A stretch of 64,000 nucleotides of DNA, from contig NZ_JACOFX010000001.1 of assembly GCF_014284125.1 (NCBI RefSeq), positions 900,724-964,723 of the forward strand. The letters are read 5' to 3'. Positions 8,388 through 17,838 of the stretch are shown in pieces (within the stretch, counting starts at the first letter, position 1; every line of letters starts with the position of its first letter). Under the pieces are notes generated by a model. The model made no database searches and had not been told where the DNA came from. It saw only the letters and a program-made list of their open reading frames with translations. The position numbers and the translations under genes are program-made. This stretch comes from Undibacterium umbellatum. Lineage in GTDB: Bacteria > Pseudomonadota > Gammaproteobacteria > Burkholderiales > Burkholderiaceae_D.

Positions 8388-9382
8388 AAACCTTCAAACA
8401 AACTCTGGGTCATTTGTTGACCACCTGTGCCTTGTCAGTAATGGCTACGGGTACAAGCCTGGCGCAAGACAATAGCGTCAGCATACTCTTTGCCGGCGAT
8501 GTGGTGTTGGATGGCAAGCCAGGAAAAATGATCGCTGAGGGTAAAGATCCGTTTTTTGCCTTCGCCAAATTATTCAAGAACGCCGACATCCGCGTCGTCA
8601 ACCTGGAATGCGTCGTCGCCACGACGGGTGACGCTGCCGACAAGAATTTTACTTTCCGCGCCCATCCTCGGACATTAGCTACTCTGAAGCAACATGTAGA
8701 TGCAGTATCAATAGCGAACAATCATTCCGGTGATTTTGGACGTGCAGCTTTCCAGGAAATGCTGGGCTTACTGGATCAGCAGCACATCAAACGCTTTGGT
8801 GGTGGCAATAATCTGCGTGAAGCGCATACGCCACTGATCATTGAAAAGAAGGGTTTGCGCATCGCCCTGCTGGGCTATAACGAATACATGCCACGCAGTT
8901 TTGAAGCAGAAGCACAGGCTGCAGGTGTCGCCTGGAGTGAAGACGAACAAGTGGTACTAGATATACGCAAGGCACGCCAGCAATACCACGCAGACCTGGT
9001 CATCCCGTATATGCACTGGGGCTGGGAGAATGACAAACTGGCCGTCGACAGACAGCGTCAGTTAGCCAAAGTCATGATCGACGCGGGTGCCGATGCCATC
9101 ATAGGCGGCCATCCCCATGTGATACAGGATGTAGAACATTACAAGGGAAAACCTATCATTTACAGCCTGGGTAATTTTGTCATGGATGAACTCGACAATG
9201 AACCGCAAACCCGTGGCTGGGTGATACGCCTGCAACTGGACAAGAAAGGCGTGAAAGCCTGGGATACCCGTTTGGCCAAGATAGATGATGATGGCGTGCC
9301 ACACCCTGTGCCTGAAGCCAGCACTGCCTGCTGGAATCGCAAGGATGGGCAACTCATGCAGTGCAGTAATACGGCTGACTAA
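8384..9382 (+). CDS. CapA family metallophosphatase-like protein
   Basis: 332 residues with a signal peptide ending near SLAQ. The motifs FAGDV, NLECVV, NNHSGDFG and GGHPHVIQ, in that order, are the metal-binding signature of the CapA/PgsA fold, a calcineurin-like phosphoesterase relative named for poly-gamma-glutamate synthesis. No capBC genes are nearby, so a polyglutamate role is not supported here; an exported phosphoesterase is as likely. The start at 8384 overlaps the preceding stop and follows AGAGGT. Its end overlaps the convergent ferredoxin gene by 4 bp. Confidence 0.85.
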   Translation: MKTFKQTLGHLLTTCALSVMATGTSLAQDNSVSILFAGDVVLDGKPGKMIAEGKDPFFAFAKLFKNADIRVVNLECVVATTGDAADKNFTFRAHPRTLATLKQHVDAVSIANNHSGDFGRAAFQEMLGLLDQQHIKRFGGGNNLREAHTPLIIEKKGLRIALLGYNEYMPRSFEAEAQAAGVAWSEDEQVVLDIRKARQQYHADLVIPYMHWGWENDKLAVDRQRQLAKVMIDAGADAIIGGHPHVIQDVEHYKGKPIIYSLGNFVMDELDNEPQTRGWVIRLQLDKKGVKAWDTRLAKIDDDGVPHPVPEASTACWNRKDGQLMQCSNTAD

Positions 9383-9705
9383 ATTTCCTTATTAAACACG
9401 GTCGTTGCTGCTGGCACGTCCAGCACCACATCCGAGCGGGCCTGGGCGACACAAGGCAGTATCCAGCCCTCCTGCTTTTCTTCCAGGCTCAGGCCGGGCC
9501 AGTCTATCTTGTAATTAATTTTCCCTGCCAGCATCTTGCATATGCAAGTGCGGCAGGTGCCATTGCGACATGAATTGGGGATGCGTATACCTTCCAGCAA
9601 GGCGGCCTCCAGCAAGCTGAGTTCGGCCACAGTTTCGCAGGCCCAGCCATGCGGCTGCACAGTCAGCGTCCATACTGTATTGGCTAATGCATCCTGCTTA
9701 CTCAT
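9379..9705 (-). CDS. 2Fe-2S ferredoxin
   Basis: 108 residues with the plant-type [2Fe-2S] ligand pattern C-x4-C-x2-C (SCRNGTCRTC, near residue 43) and a distal Cys in LPCVA near residue 82. A soluble electron carrier; no dedicated reductase or oxygenase is adjacent, so the partner is unknown. Convergent with the CapA-like gene, overlapping by 4 bp. Confidence 0.88.
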   Translation of the reverse strand: MSKQDALANTVWTLTVQPHGWACETVAELSLLEAALLEGIRIPNSCRNGTCRTCICKMLAGKINYKIDWPGLSLEEKQEGWILPCVAQARSDVVLDVPAATTVFNKEI

Positions 9706-9810
9706 TTTTTCTCGCTATCGTCCTTGTCTTCACGTCTGAATTTTACTAGATTGAAAGCCTGCCCTCCTGTTGACTGTCAGCAGCGGCAGAAGTCACTCCA
9801 GGAGCTAAAC

Positions 9811-10149
9811 ATGATGACAGCCAGTGCACATCTACTTTCCCAACAGCAAGATAGCTATTCAGAAAGGCGTAATGCCCGCGCACCAGATTTTATCCTGATG
9901 CAGCTTGATCCCCGCGACGTCATAGAAGGAGTAATGTTAGAAGGAGGTTTTCAATCCGAAGATGCGCCGTCGGCAGGTAATATGCGTGAGCATTGCCCCC
10001 ACTGCAGCGGCGTGCAATTACAACTGATACTGCGCTATAAATTCGTCAAGCGCTCCCACCTGTTTTGCAGCAGTTGCACACGCTGCTATGATGCCCTGTA
10101 TCCAGACGGTACTTCGGCACTGGCATTGAGTGCGATGTCGCTGGTGTGA
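9811..10149 (+). CDS. Hypothetical protein with zinc-ribbon-like cysteines
   Basis: 112 residues, not recognised. Two CxxC pairs in the C-terminal half (CPHC and CSSC, followed by another Cys) could bind zinc in a ribbon. The acidic middle contains FILMQLDPRDVIEGVML. The start at 9811 follows AGGAG with good spacing; a further upstream start would reach into the divergent ferredoxin promoter region. Function unknown. Confidence 0.6.
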   Translation: MMTASAHLLSQQQDSYSERRNARAPDFILMQLDPRDVIEGVMLEGGFQSEDAPSAGNMREHCPHCSGVQLQLILRYKFVKRSHLFCSSCTRCYDALYPDGTSALALSAMSLV

Positions 10150-10173
10150 GGGAAACGATATGGCAAGCCCCAG

Positions 10174-10210
10174 ATAAAAACGGCATTTCCTCACAAAAGG
10201 AAATGCCGCT
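10174..10210 (-). terminator. Rho-independent terminator of the SCP2 gene
   Basis: A perfect 10-bp stem, CGGCATTTCC (10181-10190) with GGAAATGCCG (10199-10208), followed on the minus strand by TTTTT at 10180-10176. It lies 30 bp after the SCP2-domain gene. Confidence 0.85.
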
Positions 10211-10238
10211 CTATTTAAGTTGGCCTTTCAGACCAGAC

Positions 10239-10535
10239 TTACACCACCGTCTGCAAGCGCATGGCAACGCTCATGTCGCCTGTTACCTTAAGTTTGCCCA
10301 TCATGAAACCATTCATAGGATTCAATTGACCAGTCAGCAAGGCTGCCAGGTTTTCCAGAGAAATTGTGATGGTGCAGCCAGCTTCGTTGTTTTCATTACT
10401 GACTGTATTTGGTGTCACCAGCGCATCAACAAATACCACGCCTTCATCACCGCAATCAAATTTCAGGGTGGCATTCAAACCACTATCATCACCAACTTTA
10501 GCGCGTATCGCTTCTGTGCAAGCTTGCAGATCCAT
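10239..10535 (-). CDS. SCP2 sterol-binding domain protein
   Basis: 98 residues made of a single SCP2 domain: an acidic beta region, TITISLENLAALLTGQLNP and the closing GKLKVTGDMSVAMRL pattern. Such stand-alone domains bind lipids or acyl-CoA in a hydrophobic tunnel and often accompany acyl-CoA metabolism. GGAG precedes the ATG. Monocistronic with its own terminator. Confidence 0.85.
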   Translation of the reverse strand: MDLQACTEAIRAKVGDDSGLNATLKFDCGDEGVVFVDALVTPNTVSNENNEAGCTITISLENLAALLTGQLNPMNGFMMGKLKVTGDMSVAMRLQTVV

Positions 10536-10606
10536 GAATTACTCCAGAAAAAATATAAACGACTTGCAATGTATCACGGCAGGCTTTCGAGGGACAATAC
10601 TAGAAC

Positions 10607-11260
10607 TCATTTCAAGATACAAGTCAGCATCCAGTAGTAAGTATTTCTGAAAATACGGATATCGCGCACGGCAGGGCCAAATTTCTTGCGCAGTGCACTA
10701 TCAGTAGGGAAATTCTTGAGTATCTCCACCCTGCTGCCATCTTCCTGCTTGCGTAACTGGAAGGTATTGCCTTCGAGGTCAGTGCGGGCGACTACCGTGC
10801 TACTGCCTTCTACATAATTATTGTCGATCAGGACCAGGGTAGTGCCTTTACCCGTCACCTTGCTCAGGTGGCCTAGCAAACTGGTTTGATCATCACGCAT
10901 GACATGTGACCAGAAAAAACCGGCAAAGCAAGTTGTGTATTGGTCTGCCGTGGCTGCGGGCAAGTCATGCAAGTCAGCCAGGGCAAATTGCACTTTACCT
11001 TCAGGGTAAGTCTTGGCCAGCGCCACATCCAGCATAGGCTGGTTATAGTCAGTCGCAACAACGCTTGCTGCCACAGGCGCAAAACGCTCAGTCCAGTAGC
11101 CAGTACCGCAAGCCACTTCCAGCACGCGCTTGTCTTTCAATACATCGAGGACTTTGCCCTGAATTTCACGCAAGTCTTGCTGACGCTCGGGTTTTTGGTA
11201 AACCTTTTCCAGGGTCTGTGCACGTTGCGCATAGTATTCGCGCATTTTATTTTCACTCAT
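10607..11260 (-). CDS. Class I SAM-dependent methyltransferase
   Basis: 217 residues. SAM-binding motif I reads VLEVACGTGYWT (near 41-52); the acidic motif ATDYNQPML and LADLHDLP follow. Substrate unknown; similar proteins methylate small molecules. The start overlaps the stop of the HAD phosphatase gene by 8 bp, and that gene overlaps the CysB-type regulator, so all three form one translationally coupled operon. Confidence 0.82.
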   Translation of the reverse strand: MSENKMREYYAQRAQTLEKVYQKPERQQDLREIQGKVLDVLKDKRVLEVACGTGYWTERFAPVAASVVATDYNQPMLDVALAKTYPEGKVQFALADLHDLPAATADQYTTCFAGFFWSHVMRDDQTSLLGHLSKVTGKGTTLVLIDNNYVEGSSTVVARTDLEGNTFQLRKQEDGSRVEILKNFPTDSALRKKFGPAVRDIRIFRNTYYWMLTCILK

Positions 11261-12056
11261 TTTTATCTTTCAACAGAAAATCAACCAGCTCAACAAATCC
11301 CTCGCCGTATTGGGCCTGACAAACATAAGCCGGGTGGGCTTCAAATCTGTCCAGATATTTGTAGATATTTGCCACGCCAACTGAAAGCGGGTAATGGGCA
11401 AACATACTGGCATCATTGGCAGAATCACCAATAAATACATAAGTCGTTTTTGCGACATCATCGCTGACGCCAAATACTTCATGCAGCACCCGCTGGCTCA
11501 TGCTTTGCTTGCTGAAGGGCGCAACCGAGGCATGGGCATGGATGCTACTGGTGGTGGCATGCAAACCATGTTCATGGATCAGGGCCACGACCTCATTCAA
11601 TTGTGACAGCGGTATCGCAGGAATATTTTCCGCTATATCAAAAGCCAGATCACCTATACGTTGCGAGGCATCGGCAGCTGGCAATACATTCGGAAAATGC
11701 CTTTGCATGATGTCGGCAAAGTCCAGCAAACGTTGTCTGTGTTGCTGACGGGTTTGGGCATCAGCATAGAACATGGACTGCTGCCTGCCATCCCCGCCCA
11801 GCCAAAACGCACTTGCACCATTCTCAGCAATAACAGCATCAAAATCACATAGGCGTAACAAAGGCAAGGTCCAGTAAGTTGGCCGCCCTGTCACGGCTAT
11901 TCGCCGCAAACCCGCAGTTTTTGCCCGGTCAAGTGCGGCCAGAGCTGCTACTGTCAGCTTGCCGTGGCTACTGAAGGTATCGTCAATATCCGTCAATATG
12001 CCGCGCACTTGCCTGCGATGCGCTGCAGGCAAGGCACTCAGTGCCTGCATGCTCAT
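11253..12056 (-). CDS. HAD-IIB family phosphatase
   Basis: 267 residues. Motif I is DIDDT near residue 22 (nucleophile and acid Asp); motif II is TGRP; the late motif IGDSANDASMF is the metal-binding GDxxND. The IIB cap type includes mannosyl-3-phosphoglycerate and sucrose phosphatases, so a sugar-phosphate substrate is likely. Its ATG overlaps the stop of the CysB-type gene (4 bp), which suggests a shared mRNA. Confidence 0.82.
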   Translation of the reverse strand: MSMQALSALPAAHRRQVRGILTDIDDTFSSHGKLTVAALAALDRAKTAGLRRIAVTGRPTYWTLPLLRLCDFDAVIAENGASAFWLGGDGRQQSMFYADAQTRQQHRQRLLDFADIMQRHFPNVLPAADASQRIGDLAFDIAENIPAIPLSQLNEVVALIHEHGLHATTSSIHAHASVAPFSKQSMSQRVLHEVFGVSDDVAKTTYVFIGDSANDASMFAHYPLSVGVANIYKYLDRFEAHPAYVCQAQYGEGFVELVDFLLKDKNE

Positions 12057-12994
12057 AAATCGTAGGTATCCTTATTGCCCTGCATGACATTGTCTATCAT
12101 TTTACGGTTCAGGGTAGGATTCAGTAATTCTATAAAAGTATAAATATAACTGCGCAGGTAAGCACCCTGCTTGATCGCTACCCGTGAAATGTTCATGCCA
12201 AACAAATGACCAACCGGTATGGCACGTAAATTCTTGTCGCGTTCGGCATCAAAGGCCATACCTGCAATAATACCAACGCCCATGCCTAGCTCCACATAAG
12301 TCTTGATGACGTCGGCATCAATGGCTTCCAGCAAGATATCTGGCTTGAGATTCCGGATCTGGAAGGCATGATCTATCTTGCTGCGGCCAGCAAAGGCAGC
12401 ATCATAGGTAATCAATGAATAATTGGCAACTTCTTCCAGGCTGATATTCTTTAACTTCAGCAAGGGGTGCTCGACCGGAACAACGACGACATGCTCCCAT
12501 TGATAACATGGCAAGGAAATCAGACCATCAAAGCCAGCGATGGCTTCCGTTGCAATGGCAATATCAGCCTGGTCACGCATGACCATTTCGGCAATTTGCT
12601 TGGGATTGCCCTGCAACAGTGACAACCTTACCTTGGGATACTTTTGCATGAAGGCCTGCACTACCTTGGGCAAGGCATAGCGCGCCTGGGTATGGGTGGT
12701 GGCAATGGTAAAGCTGCCACTGTCCTGAGCTGCAAATTCCTTGCCTATGCGTTTAAGTCCGTCAATTTCTTGCATGATGAGTTCAACTGACTTCAACACT
12801 GCCCTGCCCGGCTCGGTGAGACCACGTATGCGCTTGCCATGACGGGTGAAAATATCGACGCCCAACTCTTCTTCAAGTTCAATAATTGCCTTGGAAACAC
12901 CGGGCTGCGACGTAAATAAGGCCTTGGCAGCCTCAGTCAGATTAAAATTCTGTCTTACAGCTTCGCGTACAAAGCGCAATTGATGTAGGTTCAT
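12053..12994 (-). CDS. CysB-family LysR-type regulator
   Basis: 313 residues. The N-terminal winged helix-turn-helix begins MNLHQLRFVREAV and continues FTSQPGVSKAIIELEEELG, the near-invariant CysB/Cbl DNA-binding sequence; a LysR substrate-binding domain follows from about residue 90. CysB activates sulphate assimilation and responds to O-acetylserine or sulphate. The start at 12994 matches family practice; an upstream ATG at 13033 would add 13 residues. No sulphate genes are in view, and co-transcription with a phosphatase and a methyltransferase is unusual for CysB. Confidence 0.88.
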   Translation of the reverse strand: MNLHQLRFVREAVRQNFNLTEAAKALFTSQPGVSKAIIELEEELGVDIFTRHGKRIRGLTEPGRAVLKSVELIMQEIDGLKRIGKEFAAQDSGSFTIATTHTQARYALPKVVQAFMQKYPKVRLSLLQGNPKQIAEMVMRDQADIAIATEAIAGFDGLISLPCYQWEHVVVVPVEHPLLKLKNISLEEVANYSLITYDAAFAGRSKIDHAFQIRNLKPDILLEAIDADVIKTYVELGMGVGIIAGMAFDAERDKNLRAIPVGHLFGMNISRVAIKQGAYLRSYIYTFIELLNPTLNRKMIDNVMQGNKDTYDL

Positions 12995-13118
12995 GGGTAG
13001 TTTTTGTAATAGCGAGGATAATCTCTTATGCAATTAGACCTAGGTTAGCATCGTTTGATATGCATACGCTAGTATATAGACCCTGAACCAAGAATTCCAT
13101 GTTTCCACCAATTACCAC

Positions 13119-15380
13119 ATGCTTAAATCACTTTTACTGCTAGTTTTTAGTCTTGTCAGTTGTTTGCTGACCCCTACCCTCTCGTATGCAGAGAGCATTA
13201 CCGTACAAGCAACACATGTAAAGCAGCCCAAAATTTGCCTTGCATTGTCGGGCGGCGGCGCACGTGGCTTTGCCCACTTGGGCGTACTTAAGGTGCTGGA
13301 AGAACTACGCATCCCAATAGACTGCATTGCTGGCACCAGCATGGGTGCAGTAGTAGGAGGCCTGTATGCAGCAGGTTTCTCGGCCAGCGAAATCGAAGCC
13401 AGGCTGGATACTCTGAAACTCAATGACATCGCCCTCGACAGAGTAGAGCGACGTTTCCTGCCGCAAAGCGTCAGGGAGGAGGACGAGCAATATCCTTTGG
13501 GAGCTACCCTGGGCCTGAGTTCCAACGGTGTAAGATTACCCGCAGGCGTCGTCCAGGCCAGCCAGTTTCTTGAAATATTACAGAACTGGACTGCCCATCT
13601 ACAGCCGGACATAGAATTTGACAGCCTGCCCATCCCCTTCCGCACTCTGGCGACCGATATGGAAACCGGTAAAATGGTCGTCTTTACCAAGGGGCATCTG
13701 CATAAAGCCATACGGGCCAGCATGGCAGCACCAGGAGTATTTGCCCCTATTGAGATAGATGGCAAATTATTATCAGATGGCGGCCTGGTCAGAAACTTGC
13801 CCGTGGATATTGCAAAGAAAATGGGCGCTGATGTAGTGATCGCCGTGAATATAGGCACACCGCTGATGCCTCGCGATCAGTTACTGACCTTGTTCAATGT
13901 CAGCCAGCAAATGGTTAATATCCTGACCGAGCAAAATGTGGAAGCGCAAAAGGCTTTGCTTGGTCCGAATGATTTGCTGATAGAACCCAGCATGGGCAAT
14001 ATCAGTTTCATGGATTTCGCCAGGTCAAAAGAAGCTGTGCTGATCGGTGAAAAAGCCACCCGCTCCATGGATGCCAAGCTGGCAGCCTATAGCCTGCCAG
14101 CAGAAATCTATGCCATCAGACATGAGATACGCCTGAACCCACGACTACCGCCAATCAAAATACAATTTGTCGATGTGGCTACCAATGGCGCAGTTCCTGA
14201 GAGCGATATCCGGCGTCAATTGGATATACGCACAGGCCTTGAATACAAGGCTGAAGACATCAACCGTAAGCTGGCCATACTCAACAATGCCCGTGAATTT
14301 GACAGTGTCAATCATGAACTGGTGGAGCGCGATGGCGAGTACGGCATACGCGTGAATGCCTATGGCCGTAACTGGGGCCCGCACTTCCTGCGCTTTGGTC
14401 TGGCACTGTCAAGCGGATTTGCAGGCACAGGCGGCTTCAAGCTACAGGTTGGACATAGACGCCCCTGGTTGACTGAGGGCGGACTTGAGTGGCGCAACGA
14501 TCTTGAATTTGGCAACAGCATCAAGTTCCATACAGAATTACGACAGCCCTTGTTTGAACGCGAAGGTATGTACCTTGCACCATTTGCACAAGTCGGGCAA
14601 AACAACCGAAACTTATATAATGGCGATACCCGAATTGCCGAATACAATGTCCGCAGCGACAAACTGGGCCTGGATGTAGGTTTTCGCCTAGGCGAACAAA
14701 GCATACTAGGCGAAGCCAAGGTAGGTTTGAATTTCAACCACTATCGTGTACGCCCCAAGATTGGCGGGCTATTGTATGCCAATGGGGATGGTAGTGTGGT
14801 TGCGGATTCCTTGCCCAGCGCTGACCTGCAGCAATTCGGCGTCAAGACGGCAATCGTAATTGACCAGCTTAGCGATACCAGCTTTCCTCGTTATGGCTAT
14901 AAATTCGATGCCAACGCTTTTCTGGGAACCAATCGCGCACGCAAAAATTACCAGGAAGTCGCTGTCAATACAACCTGGGCGAATAGCTTCAATAATCACA
15001 GCATCAACCTGAAACTGAATGCGGCTGGGCTACTACAGACAGACACCGAAATACGTGGCGTCGGGTCAACGCTGGGCGGCTTCCAGCAATTGTCAGCCTA
15101 TCAGCCAGACCAGTTCACTGGCAACTATATGCTCTACGGCAGCGTGACATATTTGCTGCGTGCCGTGAAGTTTGACCTGGCTGGGCAAAGCCTGTTCTTG
15201 GGCACATCGCTGGAGGCAGGCAATGTCTGGAACAAGAGTGGAGATGTTTCCTTGCAGTCGTTACGCAAAAGCGCCAGTCTGTTTGCTGGCTTCAATAGTT
15301 TTATGGGACCTATATACCTGGGCTTTGCCCTTGGTCAGGGTGGTGCCAGAAATGTCTTTTTCCAGCTAGGCAGACAATAG
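13119..15380 (+). CDS. Patatin-like phospholipase, type Vd autotransporter
   Basis: 753 residues with a signal peptide to about residue 24. The patatin domain has the oxyanion SGGGARGF (44-51), the nucleophile Ser74 in GTSMG and Asp220 in SDGGLVRNLP. After about residue 330 a POTRA-like segment leads into a roughly 350-residue C-terminal beta-barrel of the BamA/FhaC type, ending in aromatic-rich strands. This is the PlpD architecture: a lipase carried to the surface by its own 16-strand barrel. Typical PlpD proteins are about 730 residues. Divergent from cysB. Confidence 0.9.
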   Translation: MLKSLLLLVFSLVSCLLTPTLSYAESITVQATHVKQPKICLALSGGGARGFAHLGVLKVLEELRIPIDCIAGTSMGAVVGGLYAAGFSASEIEARLDTLKLNDIALDRVERRFLPQSVREEDEQYPLGATLGLSSNGVRLPAGVVQASQFLEILQNWTAHLQPDIEFDSLPIPFRTLATDMETGKMVVFTKGHLHKAIRASMAAPGVFAPIEIDGKLLSDGGLVRNLPVDIAKKMGADVVIAVNIGTPLMPRDQLLTLFNVSQQMVNILTEQNVEAQKALLGPNDLLIEPSMGNISFMDFARSKEAVLIGEKATRSMDAKLAAYSLPAEIYAIRHEIRLNPRLPPIKIQFVDVATNGAVPESDIRRQLDIRTGLEYKAEDINRKLAILNNAREFDSVNHELVERDGEYGIRVNAYGRNWGPHFLRFGLALSSGFAGTGGFKLQVGHRRPWLTEGGLEWRNDLEFGNSIKFHTELRQPLFEREGMYLAPFAQVGQNNRNLYNGDTRIAEYNVRSDKLGLDVGFRLGEQSILGEAKVGLNFNHYRVRPKIGGLLYANGDGSVVADSLPSADLQQFGVKTAIVIDQLSDTSFPRYGYKFDANAFLGTNRARKNYQEVAVNTTWANSFNNHSINLKLNAAGLLQTDTEIRGVGSTLGGFQQLSAYQPDQFTGNYMLYGSVTYLLRAVKFDLAGQSLFLGTSLEAGNVWNKSGDVSLQSLRKSASLFAGFNSFMGPIYLGFALGQGGARNVFFQLGRQ

Positions 15381-15388
15381 AAAAGCTA

Positions 15389-15410
15389 GCTCATTTCTTC
15401 CGAAGTGAGC
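15389..15410. terminator. Weak hairpin between convergent genes
   Basis: GCTCATTTC (15389-15397) pairs with GAAGTGAGC (15402-15410) with one G-T pair, followed by a pyrimidine-rich tract. It could end the patatin transcript; the absence of a clean U-run lowers confidence. Confidence 0.35.
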
Positions 15411-15445
15411 GCGTCCTTCTTATTTCTTAAAGCTGGAAACAGGTT

Positions 15446-16612
15446 TCAACCACCATACGCATAGACAAATTTCCCGCCCTGGATCTTGCCCATGACACGC
15501 GAGCGCTGGTCCAGTCCTACATGGTCAGTCGCACTCATATTGATCACCCCCTGAGGCACGACCAGGTCTTTGGTATTTTCCAGCGCAGTGCGCAAGGCGA
15601 GTCGAAATGCCTTGCTGCCCGGCTGTGCAGTTTTCAAGGCAAGGGGAATTGCATTCGCCAGCAACGTGTATGCACCCCAGGCATCACCAGCAAACTGCGT
15701 TGCGCTGCCAGCACCATAGGCGGCCTCATATTGCCGCACAAAATCAGTAGAGACTTTTTTCACCACATGTTTTTCAGGCAATTGCCAAGCTACCACGGCT
15801 GGCCCGGTAGGGAATAAAGTACCCTCGACATCCTTGCCGCCCAGCTTTAAAAACTCAAGACTGGCGATACCATGAGTCTGGTAAATCTGTGACTTGTAAC
15901 CACGCTCTATCAGGGTCTTTTGTGGCAAGACTGCAGGCGTGCCTGAACCAGCAATGAGCACCGCATCCGGCTTGGCTGCCATCATCTTCAAAACCTGCCC
16001 TGTAACGCTGGTATCGGTACGGGCGAAACGTTCATTAGCCACGACCTTGATATGACGCAGCTCAGCCAGTTTGGAAAATTCACGCCACCAGCCTTCACCA
16101 TACGCGTCAGCAAAACCGATGAAGGCTACCGTCTTTACGCCATGGTCAGCCATATGTTGCGTCAATATGGTAGTCATGTGAGTATCATTCTGTGGCATCT
16201 TGAAAGCCCAGGCACGCTTGGCATCCATGGGTTCAACAATACTGGCCGATGCTGCCAGGGTAATCATGGGCGTTTCGTTTTCTGCCACTGTTTCCAGCAT
16301 TGCCAATGCGCTGGGCGTCGTATTTGGGCCAACGATGACATCAACCTTTTCTTCTGTGATGAGCTTGCGCGCATTCTTTACTGCAATGCCGGGATCGCTG
16401 GCGTCATCCAGCAGGATGTACTCCACTTTCTTGCCGCCAATCTCTTTCGGCCACAGCATGATGGCATTTTTGGATGAAGCACCGATAGCTGCTGCCGGAC
16501 CCGTCGTTGACAGATTAATGCCCACCCGTATTTGCGCCTGCGCTGCCAGGCTACTCAGGCTCAAAGCGGTGACAACAGCAGTACGCAAGGAATAAGAAAA
16601 GATCAAAGACAT
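15446..16612 (-). CDS. Branched-chain amino acid-type ABC substrate-binding protein (LivK-like)
   Basis: 388 residues with a signal peptide ending AAQAQ near residue 27, followed by IRVGINLSTTGPAAAIG, the usual opening of the periplasmic-binding type 1 (Leu/Ile/Val or amide) family. The start at 16612 follows GGAGC; a longer start at 16657 would place 15 charged residues before the signal. No permease or ATPase genes are adjacent, so it is an orphan binding protein; the neighbour is an FAH-family hydrolase, hinting at an aromatic or keto-acid ligand. Confidence 0.85.
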   Translation of the reverse strand: MSLIFSYSLRTAVVTALSLSSLAAQAQIRVGINLSTTGPAAAIGASSKNAIMLWPKEIGGKKVEYILLDDASDPGIAVKNARKLITEEKVDVIVGPNTTPSALAMLETVAENETPMITLAASASIVEPMDAKRAWAFKMPQNDTHMTTILTQHMADHGVKTVAFIGFADAYGEGWWREFSKLAELRHIKVVANERFARTDTSVTGQVLKMMAAKPDAVLIAGSGTPAVLPQKTLIERGYKSQIYQTHGIASLEFLKLGGKDVEGTLFPTGPAVVAWQLPEKHVVKKVSTDFVRQYEAAYGAGSATQFAGDAWGAYTLLANAIPLALKTAQPGSKAFRLALRTALENTKDLVVPQGVINMSATDHVGLDQRSRVMGKIQGGKFVYAYGG

Positions 16613-16664
16613 GCTGTGCTCCAGAACAGGTTTTTCAGGAAATTGGATTGATTTCAACCCATGC

Positions 16665-17651
16665 TTACAAGTCAGGTTCAGCCACGCTCTGATCTATCGC
16701 CCCGAAGATGGATTTACCATTTTTATCCAGCATTTCTATCTTGATGCTGTCACCATATTTCATAAAAGGAGTAACAGGCTCGCCGACAGCGATCATTTCC
16801 AATGCGCGTTTTTCAGCGATGCAGCTATAGCCTTTGCTTGCATCCTTGTTCGAGACTGTGCCAGAACCGATGATGGTGCCTGCTCTCGCATTCCTGGTTT
16901 TGCACAAATGCGTGATCAATTGCGGGAAGGAAAACACCATATCCACACCTGCATTGGGTTGCCCGACCAGCATGCCGTTGACACTGGAGCGGAGTGCCAG
17001 ATTGACTTTACCACCTTTCCAGGCCTCACCCAACTCGTCTGGCGTCACTGCCACTGGTGAAAAACTAGACGCCGGTTTGGACTGAAAAAAGCCAAAGCCT
17101 TTCGCCAATTCTGCCGGGATCAGGTTGCGCAGGGACACATCATTCACCAGCATCAGCAGGCGTATGTAGTCACCTGCATGCTGCACCTTGACACCCATGG
17201 GCACGTCCCCAGTCACAACAGCAATTTCACTTTCAAAATCGATGCCCCACTCCTCAGAACCCGTAACAATATCGTCACATGGGCCGATGAAGTCATCGCT
17301 ACCGCCCTGATACATCAGAGGGTCATGCCAGAAACTGTCAGGCATCTCGGCATTCCTGGCCTTTCGCACCAACTCCACATGATTGACATAGGAAGAGCCA
17401 TCTGCCCACTGATAGGCACGCGGCAATGGGGCCATGCAGTTTTTTGGTTCAAAATCAAAACTATAGGCTGCACGCCCTGCATTGAGGCGGTTATATAATT
17501 CTTCTAGCTGTGGCTGGATAAAATTCCAGTCATCCAGCGCGCGCTGCAAGGTCGGCGCTATGCCGTCAGCGATGGCCGCAGTCTTTAAATCACGGGCCAC
17601 AACTACCAGTTGCCCATCCCGCGAACCGTCTTTGAGTGTTGCAAGCTTCAT
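16665..17651 (-). CDS. Fumarylacetoacetate hydrolase family protein
   Basis: 328 residues. The metal-ligand region reads DFESEIAVVTGD (near 138-149), and GSGTVSNKDASKG matches the late FAH motif. The N-terminal region with AYSFDFEPKNCMAPLPRAYQWADGSS is typical of the roughly 330-residue bacterial group that hydrolyses C-C bonds in acylpyruvates or fumarylacetoacetate. No hmgA or maiA neighbour is visible, so the substrate is open. Same strand as the LivK-like gene, 52 bp upstream of it, possibly co-transcribed. Confidence 0.88.
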   Translation of the reverse strand: MKLATLKDGSRDGQLVVVARDLKTAAIADGIAPTLQRALDDWNFIQPQLEELYNRLNAGRAAYSFDFEPKNCMAPLPRAYQWADGSSYVNHVELVRKARNAEMPDSFWHDPLMYQGGSDDFIGPCDDIVTGSEEWGIDFESEIAVVTGDVPMGVKVQHAGDYIRLLMLVNDVSLRNLIPAELAKGFGFFQSKPASSFSPVAVTPDELGEAWKGGKVNLALRSSVNGMLVGQPNAGVDMVFSFPQLITHLCKTRNARAGTIIGSGTVSNKDASKGYSCIAEKRALEMIAVGEPVTPFMKYGDSIKIEMLDKNGKSIFGAIDQSVAEPDL

Positions 17652-17838
17652 AAATCCTCTGTATTGATCAGGTATTTTGCGATTTTACCTGAAGGGCTCA
17701 TCTAATTTGTCAGGAAACTGACAGCCACAACGACCAATGACCAATTTACTTAGCAGAACGGCGCGATTTTAGGTATGCTAAAACTTGGAACCGCTGTTGC
17801 CCGCCTCCCTCAATCTGATCTGTACAGGAATTGCAGCC

